A stretch of 64,000 nt of DNA from Pedobacter sp. N36a. GTDB lineage: Bacteria > Bacteroidota > Bacteroidia > Sphingobacteriales > Sphingobacteriaceae. A program made the position numbers and the translations under genes. Positions 1-9,180 of the stretch are shown here, in pieces. The first letter of the stretch is position 1, and every line of letters begins with the position of its first letter. The notes beneath the pieces were generated by a model. The model was not told where the DNA came from and made no database searches. It worked only from the letters and a program-made list of their open reading frames with translations. The DNA lies in NCBI RefSeq assembly GCF_014472395.1, contig NZ_JACSZW010000001.1, positions 186,001 to 250,000 on the forward strand, read 5' to 3'.

Positions 1-70
1 GAAGACCGATTTTAAACTTTTGTTCATGTTGCTATTTATTGATGCGTTTATATTTTTTTTCTTGATGAGT

Positions 71-2434
71 TTAACCTTTAAAAAATCTCCAGCTGATTCC
101 GGCAATAATTACCCTTCCCTGCTGAGCAGGCATCAGCTGATCCCGGTAATCCATCAGGTTCTCTGCCGTAAACTGCAGTTGTAAATGTTTGTTATAAAAA
201 GTCTTTTGCAGGGCCGCGTTAAATAAGAAATAGCTGGGCACATACGTATCATAAGGATCGATAAACAAGTTGGCACTATTGGCTTCTGTAAATCCATATT
301 TACTCCGGTAATTGACGCGAAAGGATCCAGTAATTCCGGAAGGTTCGTGTTCATAACTCGCCCTGATATTGGCCATGTGCCTGGACCTGTTGGCCATCCC
401 AAAATAATCTGATCTTTTAGAACGTCTCGGTGGATTTATGCCGTCATAAACCTGGGCATATAAGCCGGTACCATTTTTTATAGCTTCAACAATACCTAAG
501 TCGACCGTATATAACAACTGGTAACCGGCAGAGAGACTTAGTTCTTTTGTTACTTTCCAGCTCATGCCAATTTCCGTTCCGGCAGTATAAGCTTTAGCTA
601 CATTAATATAAGAAAACACCTGCTGCTGATTGGTTTTGATCGCTACTGGCTCAGCACTAATGAAATTCCTCATGTCGTTGTAGAAAATATTTACATCCAG
701 TTTGATGGAGGAAATCGGATTATAGGCAAAGCCTCCGCTATAAGAAACCGACCTTTCCGGCCTCAGTGTACCGATTTGATTGGCAATTGGGAAAATACTC
801 ATCATCTGTCCGACATCCTTTAACAGCTGGATTTCCCGCCAAAATTCTTCTGCTCCAAACACGGTATAACCAGTTTGCACATTGGTAAACACCATGTATA
901 GCTGCTGGAAACTTGGTGTTTTGAAACCTGTTCCTATCGATGCTCTTAGCGTCAGTTTATCAAATGGCTGATAACGCAAACCTACACTTGGGTTTAGTTT
1001 AGAGCCATATTTATCATGGTAATCAAAACGCGCACCTGCAGTCATATTGAGGCTGGAAGACAAGCTCCAGTCTGCCTGGCCATAAGCAAAATAATTGCTC
1101 ATGTTCTTTTCATCACGGTAATAGGAATTGTCCAGTATTTCAAAAGCAGCCCCCAGACCACCGGTCAGGTTTAGTGTTTGAAAAAACTGATGACTGCCCT
1201 GAGTTTCCAAACGGTGTAGAAATTGCTTAAACCGACTTCCAGGAATGATCGTATTGGTATTTAAATCGGTCACATCCTGCGCAGTTTGATACCTCGTCAG
1301 GTAATATTGTGTCCTCAGTTTAGTCCCATTTCTGAAGTTGTTGTTCAAAGCGAGCGAAGCATTTAAATCATGTTCGTCTAAAATATCTTTGCTGGGAACA
1401 ACCCCATAAGAAATATCATTCACAGAATGTCTGTTGGCATAGCGACCGTTAAAACTCAGGCTGCTGATCTCATTTAAAAGGTAACGGCCACGACTTTGAA
1501 AAGAATAGCTATCAAAAGGAGGTGCCGTTTTCCCTTCTTCCAGGTAAGGATTGGAGTTAAAACCATCCGTTCGGTAATAATTCCCAGATACGTAAACCGA
1601 TCCTTTCTTCCCTGCAAAAGGCGTTTCTCCTTCTAGCGTAGCATCCAGCATGTTAAAACTGCCATAACGGATTACGGCTAAACCCTGCGGCTGCGTGATA
1701 TTTTTACGGGTCACAATATTGACTACCCCTGCCAGGGCTTCACTGCCAAACAAACAAGAGGAAGCCCCTTTAATGATTTCGATCCGTTCGATATCAGATA
1801 CGGTTACTCTGGAAAGGTCAAAATTACCACTGTTTCTGCCTACCATTGGCTGACCATCGATCATAATCATGGTATAACCACTGTCGAAACCCTGCATCTG
1901 TAAGCCTACCGCCCTATTTCCTGAACCAATATCACTAACGATCGCCAAACCGGTCTGTTCTTTTAAAACTTCATCCAACCTGCGGCTGCCCATCTGTTCT
2001 ATTTCTTTTCTGGTGATCACCCTGCTGGGCATAGTGGTACGAGTCATGTCAATAAAATTATCTGGATTGCCATGTACACCATTCACGCTGACTTCCTTTA
2101 GAGATTCGTTTTTACGCAGCAACCTGATCGTTATCGTGTTTTTATTGCCTGCTAAAACTTCCACTTCCTGAGTGTAAGTCTGAAAACCTATCGCCGAAAT
2201 CCGAAGAGAATAAGTCCCAGGATACAATTGATCCATTTGGAAGCTTCCTTTAGCATCAGTTAAAGCACGCTTTCTATCAGGCTCTAAAGCTACAGTGATT
2301 CCAGAAAGCGCCTTATTGGCATCGTCATAGACGATCCCTGTCAACCTTCCTTTAATGTCCTTTGCAAAACCAGCATTGGCCAGGAGGATCAGTAACAGTA
2401 ATAAGTATTTTTTTCCAGCGCTAAGAAAGACCAT
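71..2434 (-). CDS. TonB-dependent outer-membrane receptor, probable heme/iron uptake
   Basis: 787-residue TonB-dependent receptor. An N-terminal signal peptide (hydrophobic LLLLLILLANAGFA) is followed by a carboxypeptidase-regulatory-like beta-sandwich (about residues 27-110: GRLTGIVYDD, YPGTYSLRISAIGF), a plug domain (about 130-245: GAVNIVTRK-like segment SEALAGVVNIVTRKN) and a C-terminal 22-strand barrel ending in aromatic WRFF. It would bind an extracellular ligand and pass it to the periplasm using TonB energy. The ligand is inferred from the divergent heme permease operon (hmuTUV plus a HemS-like gene) 350 bases away; no heme-specific motif is claimed. The ATG at 2434 gives a clean signal peptide. 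A siderophore or cobalamin receptor is the alternative. Confidence 0.85.
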   Translation of the reverse strand: MVFLSAGKKYLLLLLILLANAGFAKDIKGRLTGIVYDDANKALSGITVALEPDRKRALTDAKGSFQMDQLYPGTYSLRISAIGFQTYTQEVEVLAGNKNTITIRLLRKNESLKEVSVNGVHGNPDNFIDMTRTTMPSRVITRKEIEQMGSRRLDEVLKEQTGLAIVSDIGSGNRAVGLQMQGFDSGYTMIMIDGQPMVGRNSGNFDLSRVTVSDIERIEIIKGASSCLFGSEALAGVVNIVTRKNITQPQGLAVIRYGSFNMLDATLEGETPFAGKKGSVYVSGNYYRTDGFNSNPYLEEGKTAPPFDSYSFQSRGRYLLNEISSLSFNGRYANRHSVNDISYGVVPSKDILDEHDLNASLALNNNFRNGTKLRTQYYLTRYQTAQDVTDLNTNTIIPGSRFKQFLHRLETQGSHQFFQTLNLTGGLGAAFEILDNSYYRDEKNMSNYFAYGQADWSLSSSLNMTAGARFDYHDKYGSKLNPSVGLRYQPFDKLTLRASIGTGFKTPSFQQLYMVFTNVQTGYTVFGAEEFWREIQLLKDVGQMMSIFPIANQIGTLRPERSVSYSGGFAYNPISSIKLDVNIFYNDMRNFISAEPVAIKTNQQQVFSYINVAKAYTAGTEIGMSWKVTKELSLSAGYQLLYTVDLGIVEAIKNGTGLYAQVYDGINPPRRSKRSDYFGMANRSRHMANIRASYEHEPSGITGSFRVNYRSKYGFTEANSANLFIDPYDTYVPSYFLFNAALQKTFYNKHLQLQFTAENLMDYRDQLMPAQQGRVIIAGISWRFFKG

Positions 2435-2787
2435 TTATGTTCAGTATTATTTTTAATCAGTCTAAATAAAGTAGGCAAATATGCTTACATTTACCAATAT
2501 CTTAGCAACGCAAAAGGGATTATTTTTAACCTTTTCGGGATAATATTTACGGAATCGGGATAAATTATAGACAGAATTAACCAGAATATCATTAAAAAGA
2601 GAGCAGCTCAAAAGTAAACAACAAACTAACAATCAGGAAATTGACGCAAAAATCAACTTTACAAACACCCGCATATTGGCTATTAAAATGCAATGAACCC
2701 AATACCGACAATCGCAAATAATTTATTTGGAATCAGTATAATTAAGCATTCCTTTGCATCGTAATCAAGCCCATACCCTTTTTAAAA
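2435..2787. promoter_or_regulatory. Divergent intergenic region of the heme locus with a candidate hmuT promoter
   Basis: 353 bases of AT-rich non-coding DNA between the receptor gene and hmuT. On the + strand TTTG at 2726-2729 and TTCCTTTG at 2749-2756 are 19 bases apart, close to the Bacteroidota primary sigma pattern TTTG-N19-TAnnTTTG (one mismatch in the -7 box), and would start transcription about 25 bases before the hmuT ATG. No convincing box was found for the minus-strand receptor gene, and no recognisable Fur site was identified. Confidence 0.4.
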
Positions 2788-3618
2788 ATGACTAAAACCC
2801 TTCATTCTACCTTACTGCTGCTCTTATGTTATGTCTGTTCTTTTGCGACGGCTCCTCAGCGAATCATCACTTTAAGCGGTGCCATCACAGAAACTGTAGA
2901 TGCTTTAGGATTAGGAAATCAAATTGTAGCCGTAGATGTAACGAGTATATACCCAGCTTACGCAGCAAAAGTACCCCGGGTAAGTCAAAACAGAGTTTTA
3001 TCTGCGGAAGGGATCATTTCCTTTTCTCCAGACCTGGTGATCGCGCCAGAAGGAGACATTTCGAAAGCAATTGCGTATCAGTTAAAATCAGCAGGCATCT
3101 CCGTAGTCAGCATCAAGCAGGAATTTTCGCCAAACGGCAGTATTAAATTTATCAGATCGGTTGCTGCGGCAGTCGGACAAAGCCCAAAAGGAGAAATGTT
3201 AGTCAAACAACTCTCTTCTAATTTACAGCAAACCTTAGCAGATATCAGTAAAAACCCAAAGCATCCAAAAGTGCTTTTTGTTTATGCACGCGGTACAGGT
3301 GTAATGATGGTAGCCGGCAAAAACACGAATATGGATGCAATGATCAGCCTTGCTGGTGGAAAAAACGCTGCACAGGGATTTTCTAACTATAAGCCATATA
3401 CCACAGAAGCACTGGTGAACGCCAATCCAGACCTGATTCTGATGTTTGATTTCGGATATAAAAGCCTTGGAGGGATCAACAGCATTTTAAAAATGCCTGG
3501 GGTGTCGCTCACCAATGCTGGGAAAAATAAACTAATAGTGCAGATGGACGGGGAATTGTTAACAGGTTTTACGGTAAGATTGCCACAAGCCATCAAAGAA
3601 CTAAACAGTAAATGGTAA
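2788..3618 (+). CDS. hmuT: Periplasmic heme-binding protein of ABC transporter (HmuT type)
   Basis: 276 residues, periplasmic binding protein of the cobalamin/siderophore/heme class (PF01497). A signal peptide (LLLLLCYVCSFA) leads into RIITLSGAITETVDALGLG, the typical start of the first lobe; the second lobe contains VLFVYARGTGVMMVAGKNT and the family pattern of NPDLILMF. There is no clear lipobox, so it is read as a soluble periplasmic protein. It hands ligand to the HmuU permease. The stop overlaps the hmuU start by 7 bases, implying translational coupling. Heme rather than siderophore specificity rests on the downstream HemS-type gene. Confidence 0.85.
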   Translation: MTKTLHSTLLLLLCYVCSFATAPQRIITLSGAITETVDALGLGNQIVAVDVTSIYPAYAAKVPRVSQNRVLSAEGIISFSPDLVIAPEGDISKAIAYQLKSAGISVVSIKQEFSPNGSIKFIRSVAAAVGQSPKGEMLVKQLSSNLQQTLADISKNPKHPKVLFVYARGTGVMMVAGKNTNMDAMISLAGGKNAAQGFSNYKPYTTEALVNANPDLILMFDFGYKSLGGINSILKMPGVSLTNAGKNKLIVQMDGELLTGFTVRLPQAIKELNSKW

Positions 3619-4658
3619 TCAAAAAAGCAAGCTTATACATTGCACTGGCCCTCGCCTTACTTCTTGCCGCCGCCTTTTCATTGGGATTAGGTGCCGTCAA
3701 AATTCCAGTTACTGACGTATTGATTATGCTGGCTAAAAAACTGGGGTTCTTTGCCGAACACACGATTTCCGTACAGCATGAGGGCGTCATGCATATTGTA
3801 CGCCTGCCGAGGGTACTTTTAGGCATTTTGGTAGGTGCGGCATTGGGAATTTCCGGTGCTGCTGTTCAAGGGATTTTTCGCAATCCACTCGCAGAACCCG
3901 GATTAATTGGAATTTCGGCCGGTGCTTCCTTAATGGCGGTGATTGTGATTGTCTTAGAAATGGCCTTGTTTGCCGGATTGAGCAATCTACTAGGCTATTA
4001 TTTACTGGCATTCGGCGCCTTTGTCGGAGCCGGAATCGCAGCTATAGTGGTGTATCAAATCTCCCGTACAGATGGGAAATCCAATGTAGCCACAATGCTG
4101 CTGGCAGGCATTGCGATCAATGCTTTAGCCGGTGCATTAACAGGCCTCATCACTTATATGGCCGACGACCAGCAATTGCGAAACATCACCTTTTGGATGT
4201 TGGGAAGCTTAGCTGGAGCTACATGGGAGACCGTAATCGCCATTCTTCCTTTTGTACTCCTGCCGATTTTCATCCTGCCTTATATGGGGAAAGCGCTCAA
4301 TGCTTTTGCTTTAGGAGAGACTCAGGCCAACCAGATCGGCCTGCGGGTAAACCGGATCAAGCGCAATGTGGTGATCCTTTCGACCCTCGCCGTTGGCGCT
4401 TCAGTAGCCATATCAGGGATCATTGGATTTGTAGGTCTGCTGGTACCGCATACGATCAGACTCCTGATTGGTGTCGACAATAAATATGTGCTTCCGGCAT
4501 CTGCATTGATGGGTGCATTAATGCTGACCCTCGCAGACATGCTTTGCAGAACGATCATTGCTCCTATTGAGTTACCGATCGGTGTCATTACCGCCTTATT
4601 GGGTACTCCGCTATTCCTTTACATATTAATTAAAGATAAAAAGAAACTGATTTTATAA
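3612..4658 (+). CDS. hmuU: Heme ABC transporter permease (FecCD/BtuC family)
   Basis: 348 residues with about ten hydrophobic membrane segments, FecCD/BtuC family. Characteristic stretches are RLPRVLLGILVGAALGISGAAVQGIFRNPLAEPGLIGISAGA and the C-terminal SGIIGFVGLLVPHTIRLLIG. It would form the inner-membrane channel as a dimer with HmuV. ATG lies inside the last codons of hmuT, and the stop overlaps the hmuV start in a TAATG junction, so the three genes are tightly coupled. Length is normal for the family and no key region is missing. Confidence 0.9.
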   Translation: MVIKKASLYIALALALLLAAAFSLGLGAVKIPVTDVLIMLAKKLGFFAEHTISVQHEGVMHIVRLPRVLLGILVGAALGISGAAVQGIFRNPLAEPGLIGISAGASLMAVIVIVLEMALFAGLSNLLGYYLLAFGAFVGAGIAAIVVYQISRTDGKSNVATMLLAGIAINALAGALTGLITYMADDQQLRNITFWMLGSLAGATWETVIAILPFVLLPIFILPYMGKALNAFALGETQANQIGLRVNRIKRNVVILSTLAVGASVAISGIIGFVGLLVPHTIRLLIGVDNKYVLPASALMGALMLTLADMLCRTIIAPIELPIGVITALLGTPLFLYILIKDKKKLIL

Positions 4659-5455
4659 TGTTAATCGCCGACCACATCAGTTACCAAGCAGGAAAAAGAA
4701 CGCTGGTTAAAGAGATTTCTTTTGGCCTGCGCCCGGGCGAGATGCTCGTGATACTGGGTGCCAATGGTGCCGGAAAATCGACGCTGTTACGGCTGTTGAG
4801 TGGGGAAATAAAACCTTCAAATGGAAGCATCAACTTACATGGTAAATCTATCTCCAGCTACTCTTCGCCAGAACTCGCCTTAAAAAGAGCAGTACTAAAT
4901 CAACAAAACATCATAAATATGGCCTTCATGGCACAAGAAATTGTCATGATGGGACGTTATCCTCATTACCAGAACCACCCAAGTCCAAAAGACAAGGAAA
5001 TCTGTGATGAAGTAATGAAATTAACCGGTATTAGCCAGCTTGCAGAACGTTCTTACCTCAGTCTTTCCGGGGGCGAGCAACAAAGAGTACAATTATCCAG
5101 AATTCTGGTGCAGATATGGGATGTGCCCAATGCTTTGCTCCTATTGGATGAACCGGTTTCTGGATTAGACCTGCAATACCAGCAGCAAACCCTGGCCATT
5201 GCCAAAGCATTAGCCAGCAAAGGTTTTATGGTGATCGGTATTCTCCATGATCTTAACCTGGCAGCGCAATATGCAGATCGGATTCTGATGCTTAAAAACG
5301 GCAGGAAATGGTATGATGGAACCGCCTCAGAAGTGCTGAACACCAAAAACATCTATGAGGTTTTTGAAATCGATGCCGATGTTTTTACCAACCCGAAAAC
5401 ACTAAAGCCCTTTTTTATCCCTAAAAATACAAACGTACAAATCAATTCATTTTAA
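4658..5455 (+). CDS. hmuV: Heme ABC transporter ATP-binding protein
   Basis: 265 residues. Walker A GANGAGKST, signature LSGGEQQRVQLSR, Walker B LLLLDEPVSGLD and H-loop ILHDLNLAAQYADR are all present and ordered, so it should be an active ATPase. Sequence and length match HmuV-type heme importer ATPases (heme ABC exporters of the CcmA kind are shorter and not linked to FecCD permeases). It shares one base with the end of hmuU. A 14-base gap separates it from the HemS-like gene, so all belong to one transcript. Confidence 0.9.
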   Translation: MLIADHISYQAGKRTLVKEISFGLRPGEMLVILGANGAGKSTLLRLLSGEIKPSNGSINLHGKSISSYSSPELALKRAVLNQQNIINMAFMAQEIVMMGRYPHYQNHPSPKDKEICDEVMKLTGISQLAERSYLSLSGGEQQRVQLSRILVQIWDVPNALLLLDEPVSGLDLQYQQQTLAIAKALASKGFMVIGILHDLNLAAQYADRILMLKNGRKWYDGTASEVLNTKNIYEVFEIDADVFTNPKTLKPFFIPKNTNVQINSF

Positions 5456-5469
5456 CCCAACACCCCTTT

Positions 5470-6495
5470 ATGATCACTGCAACCAAGCCCCTTAAAGAAA
5501 AATACGAAGCCTATAAAATTGCCAACCCTAAGAAACGCATCAGAGAAGCAGCACAGGAATTACAGGTTGCTGAAGCAGAATTATTAATGACAGGCCTGGG
5601 TTCGACCGTTACTTTTTTACAGCCTGATTTCGAGAAGATTCTGGAATCGGTACCTTCTTTAGGTTATGTAATGGCCTTAACCCGCAACGAATATTGCGTA
5701 AATGAAAGAAAAGGTGTTTATGAAGATATTTCCTTTACACCGCATGCAGGTCTGGTTTTAGGTGCCGACATCGACCTTCGCCTGTTCCTTCGTGTCTGGA
5801 AATACGCTTTCGCAGTAGCTGAAAATGACCGTCAGAGTTTACAGTTTTTTGATGCGAATGGAAATGCGATCCACAAGATTTACCTGACAGACCGTAGCAA
5901 TGTGGAAGCTTATAAAGCCTTAGTTGCACAATTCCTGAATGCTGAACAAGAAGCTGTATTGATTGAAGCAGCTCCAGCAGCTGCCCCAGCAACGGAACTT
6001 CCAGATTCGGAAATCGACGTAACTGGTTTCCAGGAAGCATGGAATAAAATGGCCGATAGCCATGAGTTTTTCATGTTATTGAGAAAATTCAAAGTAACCA
6101 GAACTCAGGCCTTACGCCTTGCACCAGCAGGAAGAGCAAAAGAAACTACTGTTGAAGGATTTAGAAAAGCAATGACCGCCTGCTCTGAAAAACAGGTTCC
6201 TGTGATGGTTTTCACTGCAAATGCAGGCTGTATCCAAATTCACAGCGGAAATATTACAAAACTGGTAGACATGGGGCCGTGGTTTAATGTTTTAGATCCA
6301 GAATTTAATTTGCACCTTCGAGAAGATGAAGTTCACAGCGTATGGCAGGTGGTTAAACCTTCTACCGATGGCGATGTCAACTCTATCGAATTGTTTGACA
6401 AAAACGGAGAAATGATTGTTCAATTTTTTGGTAAACGCAAGCCTGGAATCCCTGAATTGGAAAGCTGGCGTGAAGTCCTGAAAGAATCGCTTTAA
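5470..6495 (+). CDS. hmuS: HemS/ChuS-type cytoplasmic heme-handling protein
   Basis: 341 residues with the duplicated HemS/ChuX fold: first repeat roughly residues 30-165 (VMALTRNEYCVNERKGVYED), second roughly 185-335 (VFTANAGCIQIHSGNITKLVDMGPWFNVLDP). Members bind heme in the cytosol after import and either store it or break it down to release iron; which of these applies here cannot be told from sequence. A proline/alanine-rich linker (AAPAAAPATELP) joins the halves. Position directly after hmuV supports the role. The ATG at 5470 is the only sensible start. Confidence 0.85.
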   Translation: MITATKPLKEKYEAYKIANPKKRIREAAQELQVAEAELLMTGLGSTVTFLQPDFEKILESVPSLGYVMALTRNEYCVNERKGVYEDISFTPHAGLVLGADIDLRLFLRVWKYAFAVAENDRQSLQFFDANGNAIHKIYLTDRSNVEAYKALVAQFLNAEQEAVLIEAAPAAAPATELPDSEIDVTGFQEAWNKMADSHEFFMLLRKFKVTRTQALRLAPAGRAKETTVEGFRKAMTACSEKQVPVMVFTANAGCIQIHSGNITKLVDMGPWFNVLDPEFNLHLREDEVHSVWQVVKPSTDGDVNSIELFDKNGEMIVQFFGKRKPGIPELESWREVLKESL

Positions 6496-6497
6496 AT

Positions 6498-6632
6498 ATG
6501 ACAAATACACCCACATCAGAAAAAAAAGCCACCATTATAAAATGGGTAAAGAAATTTGGTTTCTGGGGATTTCTATTCTTCCTCATCAAAGGCCTGCTCT
6601 GGCTGGCACTTGGTTACTGGGTTATCAAATAA
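6498..6632 (+). CDS. Small single-span membrane protein, last gene of heme operon
   Basis: 44 residues, starting two bases after the hmuS stop and ending just before a strong terminator, which argues that it is translated as the last cistron of the heme operon. A lysine-rich amphipathic start (KKATIIKWVKKFGF) precedes one membrane segment (WGFLFFLIKGLLWLALGYWVI). No family recognised. Small hydrophobic peptides in transporter operons often stabilise or modulate the complex, but that is only inference here. Confidence 0.6.
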   Translation: MTNTPTSEKKATIIKWVKKFGFWGFLFFLIKGLLWLALGYWVIK

Positions 6633-6647
6633 GCTTAATTTAATAAG

Positions 6648-6690
6648 AAGGGATATTTCGTTGATTTTCAACCTCGACAAAATATCCCTT
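6648..6690 (+). terminator. Intrinsic terminator of the heme operon
   Basis: An 11-bp perfect stem (AAGGGATATTT at 6648-6658 with AAATATCCCTT at 6680-6690) followed by a short T-rich tract. The loop itself holds a second perfect 5-bp hairpin (GTTGA/TCAAC, 6660-6672). It sits 16 bases after the small membrane protein gene. Confidence 0.75.
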
Positions 6691-6745
6691 TGTTATTCTA
6701 TAATCCTTTTTATTTTGATTCCCCGTTCTCTCTTGATTCCCTTCT

Positions 6746-7819
6746 TTATTGTGAGCCTATCTTTTCAATCTGATTGATCACCTCATTAATTCCTCTTAAC
6801 TTACCAGCGGGAATTAACATCCCATTGGCCAAAAAAATAACAGTAATCTTACTCGCAGGAAACTTTCTAAATGCCGTGGCCAGCCCTCCTGAAAACCCAT
6901 AAGATATTTCCCCATCTGTTTTAATCAGGTCAAATCCATAGGTAAAATCTCTTTCCTGCTGGTAGTGATAGGGTTTCAGCGCTTGCTGCTTCGTACTTTC
7001 TTTAATCAATAAGCCCTCATCAAATTGCTTGTTCCAATTGATAAAATCATTTAGACTGAGGTTTAAACCAGCCGTACCATACATATATTCCGGAAAAAAC
7101 CAGTTGCGCTTCAGCATCGTTTGCTCATTTTCATAGAGGTAACCGTAGCTTAAATTTTTGACTACCCGTAAATTATTTCCTTCAAAAACAGCCGAATTCT
7201 TAAAGCTGGAGAACTGATTTTCTATGATGTATTGGGCTAAAGTTTTGCCAGTGATTTTTTGAATCACACGGTTTAACAGCCAGAAGTTGGTCTGGTTGTA
7301 ATCGAACTGATTTCCCGGCTGGAACTTGATGGCATCTTTGTAGACTTTAGCTTTCGCAACGGATTCCTCTCTTTCAGTTTCATAATCTACAATATCAGGT
7401 AAGCCAGAAGAATGTGTCAGGAGATTTTCAATTTTTATTGCTTTCCAGGTATCCGGCAAATCTGCTATAAACTCCGTTATTTTGCTATCTAAAGAAAACT
7501 TTTTCTGTTCGATCAATTGGTATGCGGCCACCACAGAAAATACCTTGGTAGTAGAAAATAAAGGGAAGACAATCTGATCATTTAAAGGGATGTTATACTC
7601 AACGTTAGCCACACCGTAGCACTTTCTATGAATCACTTTTCCATCTTTTATCAGGGCTAAAGCGAGGCCAGGAATATGGTATTGCTGCTGGACCACTGTG
7701 ATGTATTCGTCAAGATCTTTATTCAGCTTTGTGCCTGTTACTGCGTTCTGGGCACTGGAATACATGGCAGTGCTGATCACAAGGAACAACGCCATCAGCA
7801 AGAGCAATGGTTTTTTCAT
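6746..7819 (-). CDS. Serine hydrolase, beta-lactamase class C/penicillin-binding-like
   Basis: 357 residues. A signal peptide (LLLLMALFLVISTAMYSSA) precedes a serine-hydrolase domain of the beta-lactamase superfamily: SxxK nucleophile motif S89-T-T-K, the Tyr motif in FDYNQTN (family usually Y-S/A-N), and a third motif GFSGG in place of H/K-T-G. Such proteins include D-aminopeptidases and esterases as well as beta-lactamases; the divergent second and third motifs argue against a true antibiotic-degrading AmpC. Secreted to the periplasm. The gene stands alone, facing the heme operon terminator. Confidence 0.8.
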   Translation of the reverse strand: MKKPLLLLMALFLVISTAMYSSAQNAVTGTKLNKDLDEYITVVQQQYHIPGLALALIKDGKVIHRKCYGVANVEYNIPLNDQIVFPLFSTTKVFSVVAAYQLIEQKKFSLDSKITEFIADLPDTWKAIKIENLLTHSSGLPDIVDYETEREESVAKAKVYKDAIKFQPGNQFDYNQTNFWLLNRVIQKITGKTLAQYIIENQFSSFKNSAVFEGNNLRVVKNLSYGYLYENEQTMLKRNWFFPEYMYGTAGLNLSLNDFINWNKQFDEGLLIKESTKQQALKPYHYQQERDFTYGFDLIKTDGEISYGFSGGLATAFRKFPASKITVIFLANGMLIPAGKLRGINEVINQIEKIGSQ

Positions 7820-7868
7820 GAATGGGTGGTTTGATTTATCTCCTTGTAAATATATAATTTACAGCCTA

Positions 7869-8345
7869 CTATTCTTTCGAATTTAGTATCTTTTTGATCA
7901 GCGTAATCTGCCCGAGATGGTAATGCGTATGTTCAATAATTCCATGAAAGTTCCTAAAATAGTTTCCGTACTTAGCTGCTACGAAATCTTCAAAAAGTTG
8001 AGCTTCATTCAACTGTGCTATCTCCAATGCAAACAACTCCGCATCCCTCAACGCTTTGGTCACTAACTCCTGCCAACCCGCTTCAGAATTTATCGCTGGT
8101 CCGTCAAAGCTCAGTTCATCACTGGCATCTAACACTCCTCCTTCCAACACTTTTAATACCGCAGCCACATAGTAATTGGTATGAAAAACCAAAACTGCAA
8201 TGGTATTCAAGTCGCACACTTTTGTGGTTGCTTGCTGCCAGTTTACATCGGCTAAAGTGTCTTTTAAATTTACAGTGGTCCAGTTTCCACCAAAATGAAC
8301 ATCACGAAAGTGTTTTGCGATCTGATTAATGTCGTCCATATCCAT
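7869..8345 (-). CDS. DinB-fold protein
   Basis: 158 residues from the ATG at 8345 (a second ATG follows at 8339; an upstream TTG in frame is less likely). Four-helix DinB/YfiT-like protein: the histidine in LVFHTNYYVAAVLK and the HxxxH pair in IIEHTHYHLGQI are the expected metal-site positions. Family members include thiol transferases and stress-induced proteins; the substrate is unknown. It lies 50 bases upstream of the serine hydrolase gene on the same strand, so co-transcription is possible. Confidence 0.7.
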   Translation of the reverse strand: MDMDDINQIAKHFRDVHFGGNWTTVNLKDTLADVNWQQATTKVCDLNTIAVLVFHTNYYVAAVLKVLEGGVLDASDELSFDGPAINSEAGWQELVTKALRDAELFALEIAQLNEAQLFEDFVAAKYGNYFRNFHGIIEHTHYHLGQITLIKKILNSKE

Positions 8346-8449
8346 AATTTTGGTTAAAAGATTAATTTTTTGCAACTATAAATTTGGAAAAAGATACTCA
8401 GAATACAAATATTCATGGGACAATAAGCGAGGTTTAGGACATGTTTTAC

Positions 8450-9157
8450 CTAAAAATTCATTTTAGCAATATAATTTTGAAACTGCTGACGGTAAGCTTC
8501 TCCAATGGGAATTTCAACACCAGCGACGGTAATCTGTGACTTCTGGATAGACTCAATTTTATTCAAGGCCACTATAAAAGACCGGTGAACCCTCATAAAA
8601 TGCCCGGAATTTAACCTTTCTTCTACTATTTTGAGTCCCATTCTTGTCGTCACCGGTTTTCCCTCAAGATTGTTGATTCTCACATAGTCTTTCATCCCTT
8701 CAATGAAAGTAATCTCCTGCATTTTCACTTTCACTAACGCGTAGTTGGCGTTGACAAAGAAGTGATCATTTTCATCCAGTACTACCTTTTTTTGTAAATG
8801 CTTACTTTGGTATACAGCATGGGCCTTTTGTACTGCCTTTAAAAACCTAGGAAATGGTACCGGCTTAATCAAATAATCTACCACATCCAGCTCAAAGCCA
8901 TCCAGGGCATGTTCTCCATAAGCGGTCACCAGAATTACCATCGGCGAATGTTCCAAAGACCTTAGTAATTCCAGTCCATTAATTCCGGGCATCTGTATGT
9001 CCAGAAACATCAGGTCAATCTGCTGGGTTTTTAGGATTTCCATCACCTCCGCAGGCCTCCGACAGCAGGCCACAGTAGTTAAATAAGGAATCTGACGAAC
9101 ATTGTCTTCCAGCAAGTCTAAAGCTGGTTTTTCATCATCAAGTAATAAACAATTCAT
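8450..9157 (-). CDS. LytTR-family response regulator
   Basis: 235 residues. Receiver domain (about 1-120) with phosphoacceptor D53 in FLDIQMPG, switch threonine/lysine segments VTAYGEHALDGF and DYLIKPVPF. C-terminal LytTR DNA-binding domain (about 135-235: FVNANYALVKVKMQEITFIEGMKDYVRI, GHFMRVHRSFIVALNKIESI). It begins 23 bases after the sensor kinase gene, forming a classic LytS/LytT-type two-component pair. Targets are unknown; LytTR regulators commonly bind paired direct repeats upstream of their own or neighbouring genes. Confidence 0.9.
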   Translation of the reverse strand: MNCLLLDDEKPALDLLEDNVRQIPYLTTVACCRRPAEVMEILKTQQIDLMFLDIQMPGINGLELLRSLEHSPMVILVTAYGEHALDGFELDVVDYLIKPVPFPRFLKAVQKAHAVYQSKHLQKKVVLDENDHFFVNANYALVKVKMQEITFIEGMKDYVRINNLEGKPVTTRMGLKIVEERLNSGHFMRVHRSFIVALNKIESIQKSQITVAGVEIPIGEAYRQQFQNYIAKMNF

Positions 9158-9180
9158 ATTATAATTCTATTTGCAGCTGC

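Noticed and set aside
1..183. Open frame on the + strand at the left edge with a membrane-like stretch
   Set aside because: Mostly antisense to the receptor C-terminus; no stop before 183, but no motif or start to support it.
2435..2560. Promoter for the receptor gene on the minus strand
   Set aside because: CAAATATG and CAA fragments are spaced too far apart for the usual pattern.
2826..3146. 106-codon frame inside hmuT
   Set aside because: Out-of-frame shadow of a clearly coding gene, with high Arg/Cys content.
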